DNA from: Rhizobiales bacterium UBA697 | GTDB taxonomy: Bacteria > Pseudomonadota > Alphaproteobacteria > Rhizobiales > Ancalomicrobiaceae | Direction of reading: 5' to 3' | DNA: 43,544 nucleotides | Assembly: GCA_002298965.1 (NCBI GenBank) | Contig: DBMN01000355.1 | Coordinates: 1 to 43,544 of the forward strand | In this document: in pieces, positions 33,732 through 41,253 of the stretch | Numbering within the stretch: position 1 is the stretch's first letter | Layout of the letters: every line of letters begins with the position of its first letter | Translations under genes and position numbers: made by a program | Notes under the pieces: generated by a model | What the model saw: the letters and a program-made list of their open reading frames with translations, nothing else | Told to the model about the DNA's origin: nothing | Database searches by the model: none

Positions 33732-33744
33732 CTACGAATCGTAG
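33732..33744. promoter_or_regulatory. Palindrome at the start of the zeta-module operon
   Basis: CTACGAATCGTAG has perfect six-base arms (33732-33737 and 33739-33744). It lies two bases upstream of the small-gene ATG on the minus strand, in the 44-base gap to uvrC. Antitoxins commonly repress their own operon through such a site. Confidence 0.5.
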
Positions 33745-33773
33745 CACCCTTCGGCGGATTGGCAAGGAAAGCC

Positions 33774-35750
33774 TCACCCCTCGCCCTGATGGAACCAGCC
33801 GTGGATGGTCTCGGCCATGCCTTCGGAGATGCCGTCGACCTCCATCAGGTCGCCGAGACCGGCGCGGCCGATCGCCTTCACCGTGCCGAAGTGGTCGAGC
33901 AGCGCGCGTTTCCGCGTCGGGCCGATGCCGGGGATCTCGTCGAGGGTCGACTGGCGGATCGCCTTGGAACGCTTCGCCCGGTGGGTGCCGATGGCGAAGC
34001 GGTGGGCCTCGTCGCGCAGACGCTGGACGAAATAGAGGACGGGGTCGCGCTCCGGCAGCATGATGTCGGGGCGATCGAAGAAGAAGAACTTCTCGCGCCC
34101 CGCATCGCGGTCGGGGCCCTTGGCGATGCCGACGAAGGCGATCTGATCGAGGACGCCGACTTCCTCCGCCACCTGACGCGCCATCTCGAGCTGGCCCTTG
34201 CCGCCGTCGACGAGGATCAGGTCGGGCCAGGGGCCGAAGCCTTGGTCGTCGCGGGGGGCGGCGTCGCGGCTGCCGTTCTCCTTGACGAGCCGGGTGAGGC
34301 GGCGGGTCAGCACCTCGCGCATCATGGCGTAGTCGTCGCCGGGCGTGGTCTCCTCCGACTTGATGTCGAACTTTCGGTACTGCCCCTTCACGAAGCCCTC
34401 CGGTCCCGCGACGATCATGCCGCCGACCGCGTGGGTGCCCTGGACGTGGGAGTTGTCGTAGACCTCGATGCGCTTCGGCGTCTCGGGTAGAGCGAAGGCA
34501 CGGGCGACGCCGGCCAGCAGGCTCGCCTGGGACGAGGTCTCGGCGAGCTTGCGCCCCAGCGCCTCGCGGGCGTTCAGCGCCGCGTGGTCGACGAGGTCCT
34601 TCTTCTCGCCGCGCTTGGGCACCGCCACCTCGACGCGATACTGCGAGCGCTCCGAGAAGGCCTCCTCCAGCAGTTCGCGCTCCGGCGTGTCGTGCGACAG
34701 CAGGATCAGGCGCGGGATCGGCTTGTCGTCGTAGAACTGGGCGACGAAGCTCTCCAGCACCTCCTCGGGCTCGAGGCTGCGGTCGGCCTTCGGGTAGAAG
34801 GCGTGGTTGCCCCAGTTCTGACCGGTGCGGAAGAAGAAGACCTGGATGCAGGTCTGTCCGCCGTCCTGATGGAGGGCGAAGACGTCGGCCTCCTCGACGC
34901 CCTGCGGGTTGATGCCCTGATGCGCCTGGACGTGCGACAGCGCCGCGAGGCGGTCGCGGTAGACGGCGGCGCGCTCGAAGTCGAGGTCCTCGGCGGCGGC
35001 GTGCATGGCGGTCGCCATCTCGGCCTGCACCGCCTTGGACTTGCCCGACAGGAAGCGCCCGGCCTCGTCGACGAGGCCGGCGTAGTCGGCAAGCGACACC
35101 TCGCCGGTGCAGGGGGCGGCGCAGCGCTTGATCTGGAAGAGCAGGCAGGGGCGCGTGCGGCCGTCGTAGGCGGCGTCGGTGCAGGTGCGGATGAGGAACG
35201 CCTTCTGCAGCGCGTTGATGGTGCGCGCCACCGCACCCGCCGAGGCGAAGGGGCCGAAATAGGCGCCCTTGCGCTTGCGCGGACCGCGATGCTTGACGAT
35301 CGCCGGAGCATCGTGGTCGGCGGTGACGAGGATGTAGGGGAAGGACTTGTCGTCGCGCAGCAGCACGTTGTAGCGCGGCCTGAGGCGCTTGATCAGGTTG
35401 GCCTCGAGCAGCAGCGCCTCGGTCTCCGTCCGGGTCTGGACGAATTCCATCGACGCCGTCTCGCGCACCATCCGCAGGATGCGGGCGGTCAGGCCCTGAC
35501 CGCGGGTGTAGTTCACCACCCGCTTCTTCAGGTTCCGCGCCTTGCCGACGTAGAGGACGGTGCCCTCGTCGTCGATCATGCGATAGACGCCGGGCGCGTT
35601 GGGCAGACGTTTCACCTGATCGGCGATGACCTCGACGCCCGCGAGCGTGCGCGTCGCCTCGACGAGAAGGCTCTCGTCGGTCGCGGTCTCGGCGGTCGGC
35701 GGCACATCCTCCGGAGGCGGGGCGGCGGTCTGCGGGTCTTGGTCGGACAT
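33774..35750 (-). CDS. uvrC: Excinuclease ABC subunit C
   Basis: This 658-residue nuclease makes both cuts in nucleotide-excision repair. A GIY-YIG domain (GVYRMIDDEGTVLYVGKA) is at about residues 50-130. C-rich CLLFQIKRCAAPCTGE follows, then a UVR coiled coil, an RNase H-like domain (YDNSHVQGTHAVGGM, DLILVDGGKGQL) and C-terminal helix-hairpin-helix motifs (IPGIGPTRKRALL, VDGISEGMAETI). The ATG at 35750 is used; a GTG at 35810 would add 20 residues and neither start has a strong ribosome binding site. The N-terminal extension of about 40 residues is common in alphaproteobacteria. Confidence 0.97.
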   Translation of the reverse strand: MSDQDPQTAAPPPEDVPPTAETATDESLLVEATRTLAGVEVIADQVKRLPNAPGVYRMIDDEGTVLYVGKARNLKKRVVNYTRGQGLTARILRMVRETASMEFVQTRTETEALLLEANLIKRLRPRYNVLLRDDKSFPYILVTADHDAPAIVKHRGPRKRKGAYFGPFASAGAVARTINALQKAFLIRTCTDAAYDGRTRPCLLFQIKRCAAPCTGEVSLADYAGLVDEAGRFLSGKSKAVQAEMATAMHAAAEDLDFERAAVYRDRLAALSHVQAHQGINPQGVEEADVFALHQDGGQTCIQVFFFRTGQNWGNHAFYPKADRSLEPEEVLESFVAQFYDDKPIPRLILLSHDTPERELLEEAFSERSQYRVEVAVPKRGEKKDLVDHAALNAREALGRKLAETSSQASLLAGVARAFALPETPKRIEVYDNSHVQGTHAVGGMIVAGPEGFVKGQYRKFDIKSEETTPGDDYAMMREVLTRRLTRLVKENGSRDAAPRDDQGFGPWPDLILVDGGKGQLEMARQVAEEVGVLDQIAFVGIAKGPDRDAGREKFFFFDRPDIMLPERDPVLYFVQRLRDEAHRFAIGTHRAKRSKAIRQSTLDEIPGIGPTRKRALLDHFGTVKAIGRAGLGDLMEVDGISEGMAETIHGWFHQGEG

Positions 35751-35877
35751 CGTCGTCGTTTCGAGGGGCTCGAGCGGGGCGGCCGGCGAATCGTCGCCGT
35801 CCTTCGTCACCGTCTATATGGAGCGGATCGCGGCGGGATCGAAACGGGGGCCGCTCGATCTCCACCGCGAGGACGGC

Positions 35878-36654
35878 TCACTCGCCGACGCCGACCACGT
35901 CGGGGGTCTCCCAGGCGAGGTGCTGGCCGCCGTCGAGGCAGATCATCTGGCCGGTGATCGACGGCGTCTCGACGAGGAAACGCACGGTGCGGCCGAACTC
36001 CTCCGGCGCCGGGCCGCGCTTCAGCGGCACGGCGGCGACCTGACGGGCGAAGTCCTCGGCGGTCTGGCGCGAGTTGGCGAAGGACGGGCCGGGGCCGATG
36101 GCGTTGACGCGGATGCGCGGGGCGAGCGCCTGGGCCATGGTCTGGGTCGCCGTCCACAGCGCCGACTTCGCCAGCGTGTAGGAGAAGAACTTCGGCGTCG
36201 GCCGCAGCACGCGCTGATCGACGACGTTGATGACGTGGCCCTCGCGGCCCTCCGGCAGGCGCTCGGCCCAGAGGTCGGCGAGCAGGCAGGGCGACACCAG
36301 ATCGACTCGGAGATGGCGCTCGAATCGCTCGGCGCCGAGGGCACCCATCTCGTCGGGCTCGAATTCCGAGGCGTTGTTGACGAGGAGATCGATCGGCCCG
36401 AAGGCCGCCTCGGCCGCGTCGAGCAGGCCCGCGAGGGCTGAGAGATCGGAGAGATCCGCCTTCACCGCGATCGCCCGGGCGCCGCTCGCGACGAGCTCGG
36501 CGGCCAGCGCCTCGCCCTGCGGGAAGGAGAGATTGGCGTGCAGCACGACCTGCCAGCCGGCGGCCGCCAGATCGCGCGCGATGGCCGCGCCGATGCGGCG
36601 CGCGGCGCCGGTGACCAGCGCGGTGCGGGGAGCGGGGGGCGGTGTCACGGTCAT
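35878..36654 (-). CDS. Short-chain dehydrogenase, pteridine-reductase-like
   Basis: This 258-residue Rossmann enzyme has the cofactor motif TGAARRIGAAI, NNAS at about residue 95, the catalytic YTLAK and a C-terminal ITGQMICLDGGQHL. The RRIG arrangement and LDGGQHL ending point to the FolM/PTR1 (dihydromonapterin/pteridine reductase) branch rather than FabG. The substrate is not proven. It lies upstream of uvrC with about 65-130 bases between, depending on the uvrC start. Confidence 0.85.
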   Translation of the reverse strand: MTVTPPPAPRTALVTGAARRIGAAIARDLAAAGWQVVLHANLSFPQGEALAAELVASGARAIAVKADLSDLSALAGLLDAAEAAFGPIDLLVNNASEFEPDEMGALGAERFERHLRVDLVSPCLLADLWAERLPEGREGHVINVVDQRVLRPTPKFFSYTLAKSALWTATQTMAQALAPRIRVNAIGPGPSFANSRQTAEDFARQVAAVPLKRGPAPEEFGRTVRFLVETPSITGQMICLDGGQHLAWETPDVVGVGE

Positions 36655-36923
36655 TTGATCTCGGATCGGGAGGGCTCGAACGGTCCTTCGATTCTAGCGC
36701 CGCTTCCGGCGAGAAGCGACGGCCGAGGCGTCGGAACGACGGAAAATGCCGCGGAGCCCAGTGTTGCACGCATACATCACTTGTTTACCAAGAACAAAAA
36801 TGCATGGCGAAAACCGGGATTGGGGCGATCGCGGTCTCATTTCGGTTCCGAGTTCGCCACATTCGGGGACCATCCCGGAGGTCATTGGAATTCGTGATCG
36901 AGTTTCGACTTCGACATGTCGGC

Positions 36924-36965
36924 GGGAACCCTCGGGCCCCGTCGGCGTCGGTTCCCTCGGGAACC
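36924..36965 (+). promoter_or_regulatory. Leader with two mutually exclusive hairpins before the first OMP gene
   Basis: GGGAACC at 36924-36930, GGTTCCC at 36950-36956 and GGGAACC at 36959-36965 form an arm-antiarm-arm series. The middle arm can pair with either neighbour, giving a 19-base-loop or a 2-base-loop hairpin but not both. The whole 349-base gap (36655-37003) holds no gene. It also has an AT-rich promoter-like stretch near 36775-36805. Confidence 0.5.
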
Positions 36966-37003
36966 AACCCTGTCGACGTACCGTGTGCAGACGAGGACTT
37001 GAA

Positions 37004-37648
37004 ATGACCACTTCGTTCCTTCGTGCCGTCGCCCTCTCGGGCGTTGCGGTTCTCGCGGCCTCCGGCGCGGCTTCGGCCGCCGACATGTACCGGAAGGCTC
37101 CCCCGGCGGCTCCGATCGCCGCCCCGGTGTCGGCCTACAACTGGACCGGCTTCTATGCGGGTGCGAACCTCGGCGGCGAGTGGCTGAACGACAAGATGTC
37201 GAACGCCGCCGGCTCCGCCACCCGTACGCCGGGCTCCGTGTTCGGCGGCCTCCAGGCCGGCTACAACTACCAGATCAACCAGTTCGTGTTCGGCGCCGAA
37301 GCCGACGTCGGCTACGGCCGTCCGGCCGGCAACACGGCCTATGGCCGTGGCGAAGGCAACTGGTCGGGCACCGTGCGCGCTCGCGCCGGCTACGCGATCG
37401 ACAACGTGCTGCTCTACGGCACCGGCGGTCTCGCCTGGAAGAACTTCAAGCTCAACGACACCGTCGTCGAGCGCACCACGACCCGCGCCGGTTGGACGCT
37501 GGGTGCCGGCGCCGAGTACGCCTTCACCCGCAACGTGTCGGTCAAGGGCGAGTATCTCTATGCCGACTACGGCAAGGCCAACGTCGGTGCCACCGAGCAC
37601 AGCCTCTCGGACCACATCGTCCGCGTCGGCGTGAACTACAAGTTCTGA
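37004..37648 (+). CDS. Outer-membrane beta-barrel protein, Omp25/31 type (first)
   Basis: This 214-residue protein has a signal peptide cut near ASAAD, then YNWTGFYAGANLGGEWLN. Alternating strands and glycine-aromatic patterns follow, ending in F (VRVGVNYKF), as required for barrel insertion. Proteins of this layout form eight-stranded barrels in Rhizobiales (Omp25/Omp31, RopB). GAGGA precedes the ATG. It is likely a highly expressed single-gene unit, with a strong terminator behind it and a structured leader ahead. Confidence 0.9.
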   Translation: MTTSFLRAVALSGVAVLAASGAASAADMYRKAPPAAPIAAPVSAYNWTGFYAGANLGGEWLNDKMSNAAGSATRTPGSVFGGLQAGYNYQINQFVFGAEADVGYGRPAGNTAYGRGEGNWSGTVRARAGYAIDNVLLYGTGGLAWKNFKLNDTVVERTTTRAGWTLGAGAEYAFTRNVSVKGEYLYADYGKANVGATEHSLSDHIVRVGVNYKF

Positions 37649-37677
37649 TCTCGAACCTTCGAGTGACGTTCTTCGGA

Positions 37678-37717
37678 GCCCGGCTCTCCTTCGTGGAGAG
37701 CCGGGCTTCTTCTTTTT
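37678..37717 (+). terminator. Intrinsic terminator of the first OMP gene
   Basis: A perfect 12-pair stem GCCCGGCTCTCC / GGAGAGCCGGGC (37678-37689 and 37695-37706) with a TTCGT loop is followed by TTCTTCTTTTT. Confidence 0.95.
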
Positions 37718-37866
37718 GTCACAAGTATTGATCTGTAGTGACGGCTGTTTACAAAAAATAAACTATGAATACTTACGCCACATTAACCGCGGGGCGGCAA
37801 CATGGTCAACATCTCCTTTGGAAATCCCAGAGGAATCGACGAGATCTACAACGCGAAGGTTCGATC

Positions 37867-38514
37867 ATGTCCCGCGTCTCCATCGCTCTCTCGTTCGCCG
37901 CCTTCGTCGCGGCGATCACTCCCGCGGCCGCCGCCGACATGTACGGAAGCAACTCGCGCGCTCCGTCGTCGAACTACGGCTATTCGGACGGCGGTTCCTC
38001 GCCGGCGCAGCAGTGGGCCGGCGGCTATGCCGGTGCCCAGGTCGGCTACGGCTGGGGCGAACACGGCATCAACGGCGCCCAGGGCGGCGTCTTCGGCGGC
38101 GGCAACTTCGCCGTCGGCACCAACATCGTCCTCGGCGGCGAGGCGGAAGTGAACGTCTCCGGCCAGGAGCGTGCCTCGGTGATCGCCGGCGGTCTGGTGA
38201 AGCAGTCGTCGAGCTGGAACGGCGCCCTGCGTGCCCGTGCCGGCGTCGCCTACGACAAGGTCATGCCCTATGCCAGCGTCGGCATCGCCATCGCCGACGA
38301 CACGGTGAAGGCCTTCGGCGCCAACGACACCTCGACCAAGGTCGGCTATCAGCTCGGCGCCGGCGTCGAGGGCAAGATCTCCGATCGCGTCTCGCTGCGC
38401 GGCGAACTGGTCCACACCGGCTTCGGCAAGACCAATCACGTCGCCAACTGGGCGACCGTCGGCTCCAACGTGTCGACCACGACGCTGCGCGCCGGCGCGG
38501 CCTACAAGTTCTGA
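37867..38514 (+). CDS. Outer-membrane beta-barrel protein, Omp25/31 type (second)
   Basis: This 215-residue paralogue of the preceding gene has a signal peptide ending at AAAAD, a low-complexity Ser/Gly/Asn segment (about 28-52) and then GYAGAQVGYGWGE, repeated strands and the barrel-closing TLRAGAAYKF. It differs strongly from the first copy in the middle, so the duplication is old. Both upstream regions contain TGTTTAC followed by a run of A, perhaps a shared promoter element. AAGG before the ATG is modest. Two hairpins follow. Confidence 0.88.
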   Translation: MSRVSIALSFAAFVAAITPAAAADMYGSNSRAPSSNYGYSDGGSSPAQQWAGGYAGAQVGYGWGEHGINGAQGGVFGGGNFAVGTNIVLGGEAEVNVSGQERASVIAGGLVKQSSSWNGALRARAGVAYDKVMPYASVGIAIADDTVKAFGANDTSTKVGYQLGAGVEGKISDRVSLRGELVHTGFGKTNHVANWATVGSNVSTTTLRAGAAYKF

Positions 38515-38524
38515 TCGACCCTTT

Positions 38525-38546
38525 CGCGCTTCCCGCGGGAAGCGCG
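38525..38546. repeat. 22-base perfect palindrome after the second OMP gene
   Basis: CGCGCTTCCCG (38525-38535) and CGGGAAGCGCG (38536-38546) form an eleven-pair perfect palindrome, ten bases after the stop. No T-run follows, so it is more likely an mRNA-stabilising hairpin than a terminator. Confidence 0.6.
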
Positions 38547-38559
38547 TCGTGGGGGGAAG

Positions 38560-38591
38560 CCCCGCCCGGCACGCTGCCCGGGCGGGGTTTT
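38560..38591 (+). terminator. Intrinsic terminator of the second OMP gene
   Basis: CCCCGCCCGG (38560-38569) pairs with CCGGGCGGGG (38578-38587), followed by TTTT. Confidence 0.85.
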
Positions 38592-38618
38592 CGCATTCTA
38601 GCGCCGCGCCGCCTCCGT

Positions 38619-38885
38619 TCAGGGGACGAAGCGGGTCTTCTCGAAGGAGGGATGGCGGGCGGCGAAGACGTCGAGCCAGGCGACGAGCTTCGGATGGGCC
38701 TCGCGCCAGCGGCCGGAGAAGCGCAGGTCGACGAAACGCAGCTCGGCGAGGACGTGCGGCAGGCCGAAGGCGGCGAGCGTCACGGTGTAGACGGCGACGG
38801 GGGCGGCGACCGAGGCGGCGAAGCTCGCGGCGATCGTCGCGACGATCGCCAGTCGGCCGAGCGGCGAGAGGGTTTCCGCGCGCAT
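38619..38885 (-). CDS. 88-aa ORF, apparent chimera with a glutathione S-transferase tail
   Basis: The first half (residues about 8-48) is a hydrophobic membrane-like stretch with AFGLPHVLAELRFVD, as in an integral-membrane protein. From VDLRFSGRWREAHPKLVAWLDVFAARHPSFEKTRFVP the sequence looks instead like the last helices of a glutathione S-transferase (the 'WL..F.ARPSF..T.P' ending). The protein is far too short for either. I infer a deletion that joined two genes at a similar 'LRFVDLRF' stretch, but a genuine small protein is possible. The ATG shares a base with the stop of the PlsC gene. Confidence 0.4.
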   Translation of the reverse strand: MRAETLSPLGRLAIVATIAASFAASVAAPVAVYTVTLAAFGLPHVLAELRFVDLRFSGRWREAHPKLVAWLDVFAARHPSFEKTRFVP

Positions 38886-39592
38886 CACCCCTCCCCTCGG
38901 CCGCTCGCGCCGAGGCGGGTCGCGAGCACCGCGACGAAGGCGCGGCGGTCCAGACCGGCGGGGATCGGCGCGCCGATCACCACGCGGATGGTGCCGGGAA
39001 ACTTCAGCCAGGTGTCGGGCGGCCAGCAGCGGCCCGAATCGAGCGTGATCGGCACGCAGGGCACGCCGAGGAGTTCGTAGAGCGCGCCGACGCCGGGCTG
39101 GATGCGGTCGCGGCCTTCCGCCTGGCGGGTGCCCGACGGAAAGATCAGCAGGCTGCGGCCGGCGGCGACGGTGCGTCGGGCCGCCTCGAAGGCGGTCTTG
39201 AGGGCGGCGATGTCGCCGCCGCGGTCGATCGCGATGTGGCCGGCGCGCCGGGCGACGAGGCCGCCGAGCGGCCAGGAGAAGATCTCGCTCTTGGCGAAGG
39301 CGGCGGGGTCGTCGAGCAGCAGCGGCAGGAACAGCGTCTCCCAGGCCGACTCGTGGCGCGAGGCGACGAGACACGGGCCCTTCGGCAGGTTCTCCGCCCC
39401 TTCGACCCGCCAGTCGATGCCGGCGATCGACCGCAGGAGCCATCCGAAGAGGCGGAAGAAGGCGGCGAGGAAGGGGCGCGACGGCCGTCGGTCCGGGATC
39501 AGCAGCAGCGGCGCGAAGGGCAGGAAGACGATCACCGCGCCGACCGCGGCGACGTGGAAGAGAACCGAGCGGACGACGACGGCGGGACCCAT
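38885..39592 (-). CDS. 1-acyl-sn-glycerol-3-phosphate acyltransferase (PlsC family)
   Basis: This 235-residue enzyme acylates lysophosphatidate at the inner membrane. One N-terminal helix (about 8-33) is followed by RHESAWET, the H-x4-E/D catalytic motif in its alphaproteobacterial form, GHIAIDR and FPSGTR. The last replaces the usual FPEGTR with Ser for Glu, a common substitution that may alter substrate preference. It heads a minus-strand unit with the 88-aa ORF downstream and is divergent from the acyl carrier protein gene. Confidence 0.9.
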   Translation of the reverse strand: MGPAVVVRSVLFHVAAVGAVIVFLPFAPLLLIPDRRPSRPFLAAFFRLFGWLLRSIAGIDWRVEGAENLPKGPCLVASRHESAWETLFLPLLLDDPAAFAKSEIFSWPLGGLVARRAGHIAIDRGGDIAALKTAFEAARRTVAAGRSLLIFPSGTRQAEGRDRIQPGVGALYELLGVPCVPITLDSGRCWPPDTWLKFPGTIRVVIGAPIPAGLDRRAFVAVLATRLGASGRGEG

Positions 39593-39735
39593 TTCCGCTT
39601 CCTTTCACGGGCATCGCCGGCCCGCCGATCGCGGCGCGCGTACGATCCCTGATCGACGACCTGTGTCCTTTGCAGAGTCGATCGCTTGGCTTAAGACAGA
39701 TTCGACGGATCTGGAACTGCCTACGGGGTGTTGTC

Positions 39736-40017
39736 ATGGCCGAAACCGCCGAACGGGACGAAGATCTACGGCGTCGGCTGCTCGCCATCGTCGCGGAAGA
39801 GGGCATGGTCGGCGATCGTGTCATCGACGACGACCAGCGCCTCGACGATCTCGGCATCGCCTCGGCCGACTTCGTCATGATCCTCATGGCGATCGAAGAG
39901 AAGTTCGGCGTCTACGTGCCGGTCGACGAGAAGCTGACCGAGGCGAAGACGGTGGGCGAGCTCATCGACGTCGTCACCGCCCACATCGAAGAGCATCGTC
40001 GGCAGGAGGCGTCGTGA
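39736..40017 (+). CDS. Atypical acyl carrier protein
   Basis: This 93-residue acidic four-helix protein has S43 in the loop LDDLGIASADFVMILMAIEEKFG as the expected phosphopantetheine site. The standard DSL is ASA, so the site is atypical, though the surrounding LG...F...E..FG pattern is kept. It is distinct from the fatty-acid AcpP and from AcpXL. The ATG at 39736 lacks a strong ribosome binding site. The ketoacyl synthase begins inside its stop codon (GTGA), so the two work as a unit. Confidence 0.82.
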   Translation: MAETAERDEDLRRRLLAIVAEEGMVGDRVIDDDQRLDDLGIASADFVMILMAIEEKFGVYVPVDEKLTEAKTVGELIDVVTAHIEEHRRQEAS

Positions 40018-41228
40018 AGCCCGTCGCGATCACCGGTCTCGGGGCCGTCTCGGCCTGCGGCATCGGCGTCGAGCCCCTGTGGACCGCCGCCCGCGACGGT
40101 CGGAGCGCCGTGGTCGACGTCGCCTTCCCGCGCATCCATCGCCAGCAGGTCAAGCGCGCCGCCCGCATCGCCGAGGCCGACTTCGCCGCGCTCGCCACCG
40201 ACGCCAAGCCGCGTTTCCAGGACCGCACCGCCATTCTGGCGCTGGCGGCGGCGCGCGAGGCGATCGCGCAGGCGGGCCTCGGGGTGGGCGACTTCGGTGC
40301 GCGCTGCGGCGTGGTGGTGGGCTCGGGCTTCGGCGGCGCCGAGACGCTCGAGCGCAACTACGTCCGTTTCGTCGAGGCGCCGGCCGAGCGCTCCGACCCG
40401 ATGGCGATCCCCAAGATCATGACGAGTTCGCCCGCCTCGTGGATCGGCATGGAATGGAAGGCGACCGGACCGACCTTCTGCATCTCCACCGCCTGCGCCT
40501 CGGCGACCCAGTCGATCGCGCTCGCCGCCGACCTGATCCGCGCCGGCGTGGTCGATCGCTGCATCGCCGGCGGTGCGGAATCGCTGCTGGTCGACGGCGT
40601 CTTCGCGTCCTGGGAGGCGATGCACGTCATGACGACGGGCGTCTGCCGCCCGTTCTCGCGCGAACGCACCGGCATGGTGCTCGGCGAAGGCGCCGGCATC
40701 GTCGTGCTGGAGGCGCCCGAGGCGGCGCGGGCGCGCGGCGCGACCGTGCTCGCCGAACTGGTCGGTCAGGCCAACACGTCGGATGCCGCCGATCTGCTGC
40801 GCCCCGATCCCGCCGGCGCCACCGCCTGCGTGCGCGGCGCCGTCGCCTCGAGCGGGCTCGATCCGGCGCGGATCGGCTACTGCAACGCCCACGGCACCGG
40901 CACGATCGCCAACGACGTCACCGAGACCCAGGCGCTGCGCGAGGTGTTCGGGCCGGCCTTCGACGGGCTTCTCGTCTCCTCGACCAAGCCGATCCACGGC
41001 CATGCGCTGGGTGCCGGCGGGGCGCTCGAGCTGATCGTCACCGTCGAGGCGCTCCGGGCGCAGATCGCGCCGCCGACGATCGACTTCCTCGGCGTCGATC
41101 CCAAGATCGGCTTCGAGCCGGTGCCGCACGTCGCCCGGGCCTTCTCGGCCGACGCGGCGATGTCGAATTCCTTCGCCTTCGGCGGCATCAACGCCGCGCT
41201 GGTGGTGGCGCTGCCCGGACGGGCGTGA
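40014..41228 (+). CDS. Beta-ketoacyl-ACP synthase, FabF/KAS II-like
   Basis: This 404-residue thiolase-fold enzyme condenses an acyl thioester with malonyl-ACP. The catalytic triad is C161 (STACAS), H293 (HGTGT) and H330 (IHGHALGAGG). The C-terminal SNSFAFGGINAAL loop is present. CAGGAGG precedes the GTG start at 40014. Its dedicated ACP and neighbouring PlsC suggest a specialised acyl chain for a lipid or secondary metabolite, distinct from the core FAS II. No other PKS domains are in view. Confidence 0.92.
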   Translation: MKPVAITGLGAVSACGIGVEPLWTAARDGRSAVVDVAFPRIHRQQVKRAARIAEADFAALATDAKPRFQDRTAILALAAAREAIAQAGLGVGDFGARCGVVVGSGFGGAETLERNYVRFVEAPAERSDPMAIPKIMTSSPASWIGMEWKATGPTFCISTACASATQSIALAADLIRAGVVDRCIAGGAESLLVDGVFASWEAMHVMTTGVCRPFSRERTGMVLGEGAGIVVLEAPEAARARGATVLAELVGQANTSDAADLLRPDPAGATACVRGAVASSGLDPARIGYCNAHGTGTIANDVTETQALREVFGPAFDGLLVSSTKPIHGHALGAGGALELIVTVEALRAQIAPPTIDFLGVDPKIGFEPVPHVARAFSADAAMSNSFAFGGINAALVVALPGRA

Positions 41229-41253
41229 ACGGCGACGCGAGCGGCCGGCGATC

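Noticed and set aside
36925..36985. Two GGAAC boxes with CGTC or CGTG 16-17 bases later, resembling EcfG stress promoters
   Set aside because: Each lacks the final match in the -10 (CGTT), and the boxes coincide with arms of the hairpins already described.
36746..37003. Upstream extension of the first OMP reading frame
   Set aside because: The signal peptide and ribosome binding site begin at 37004; the extra residues would bury the signal.
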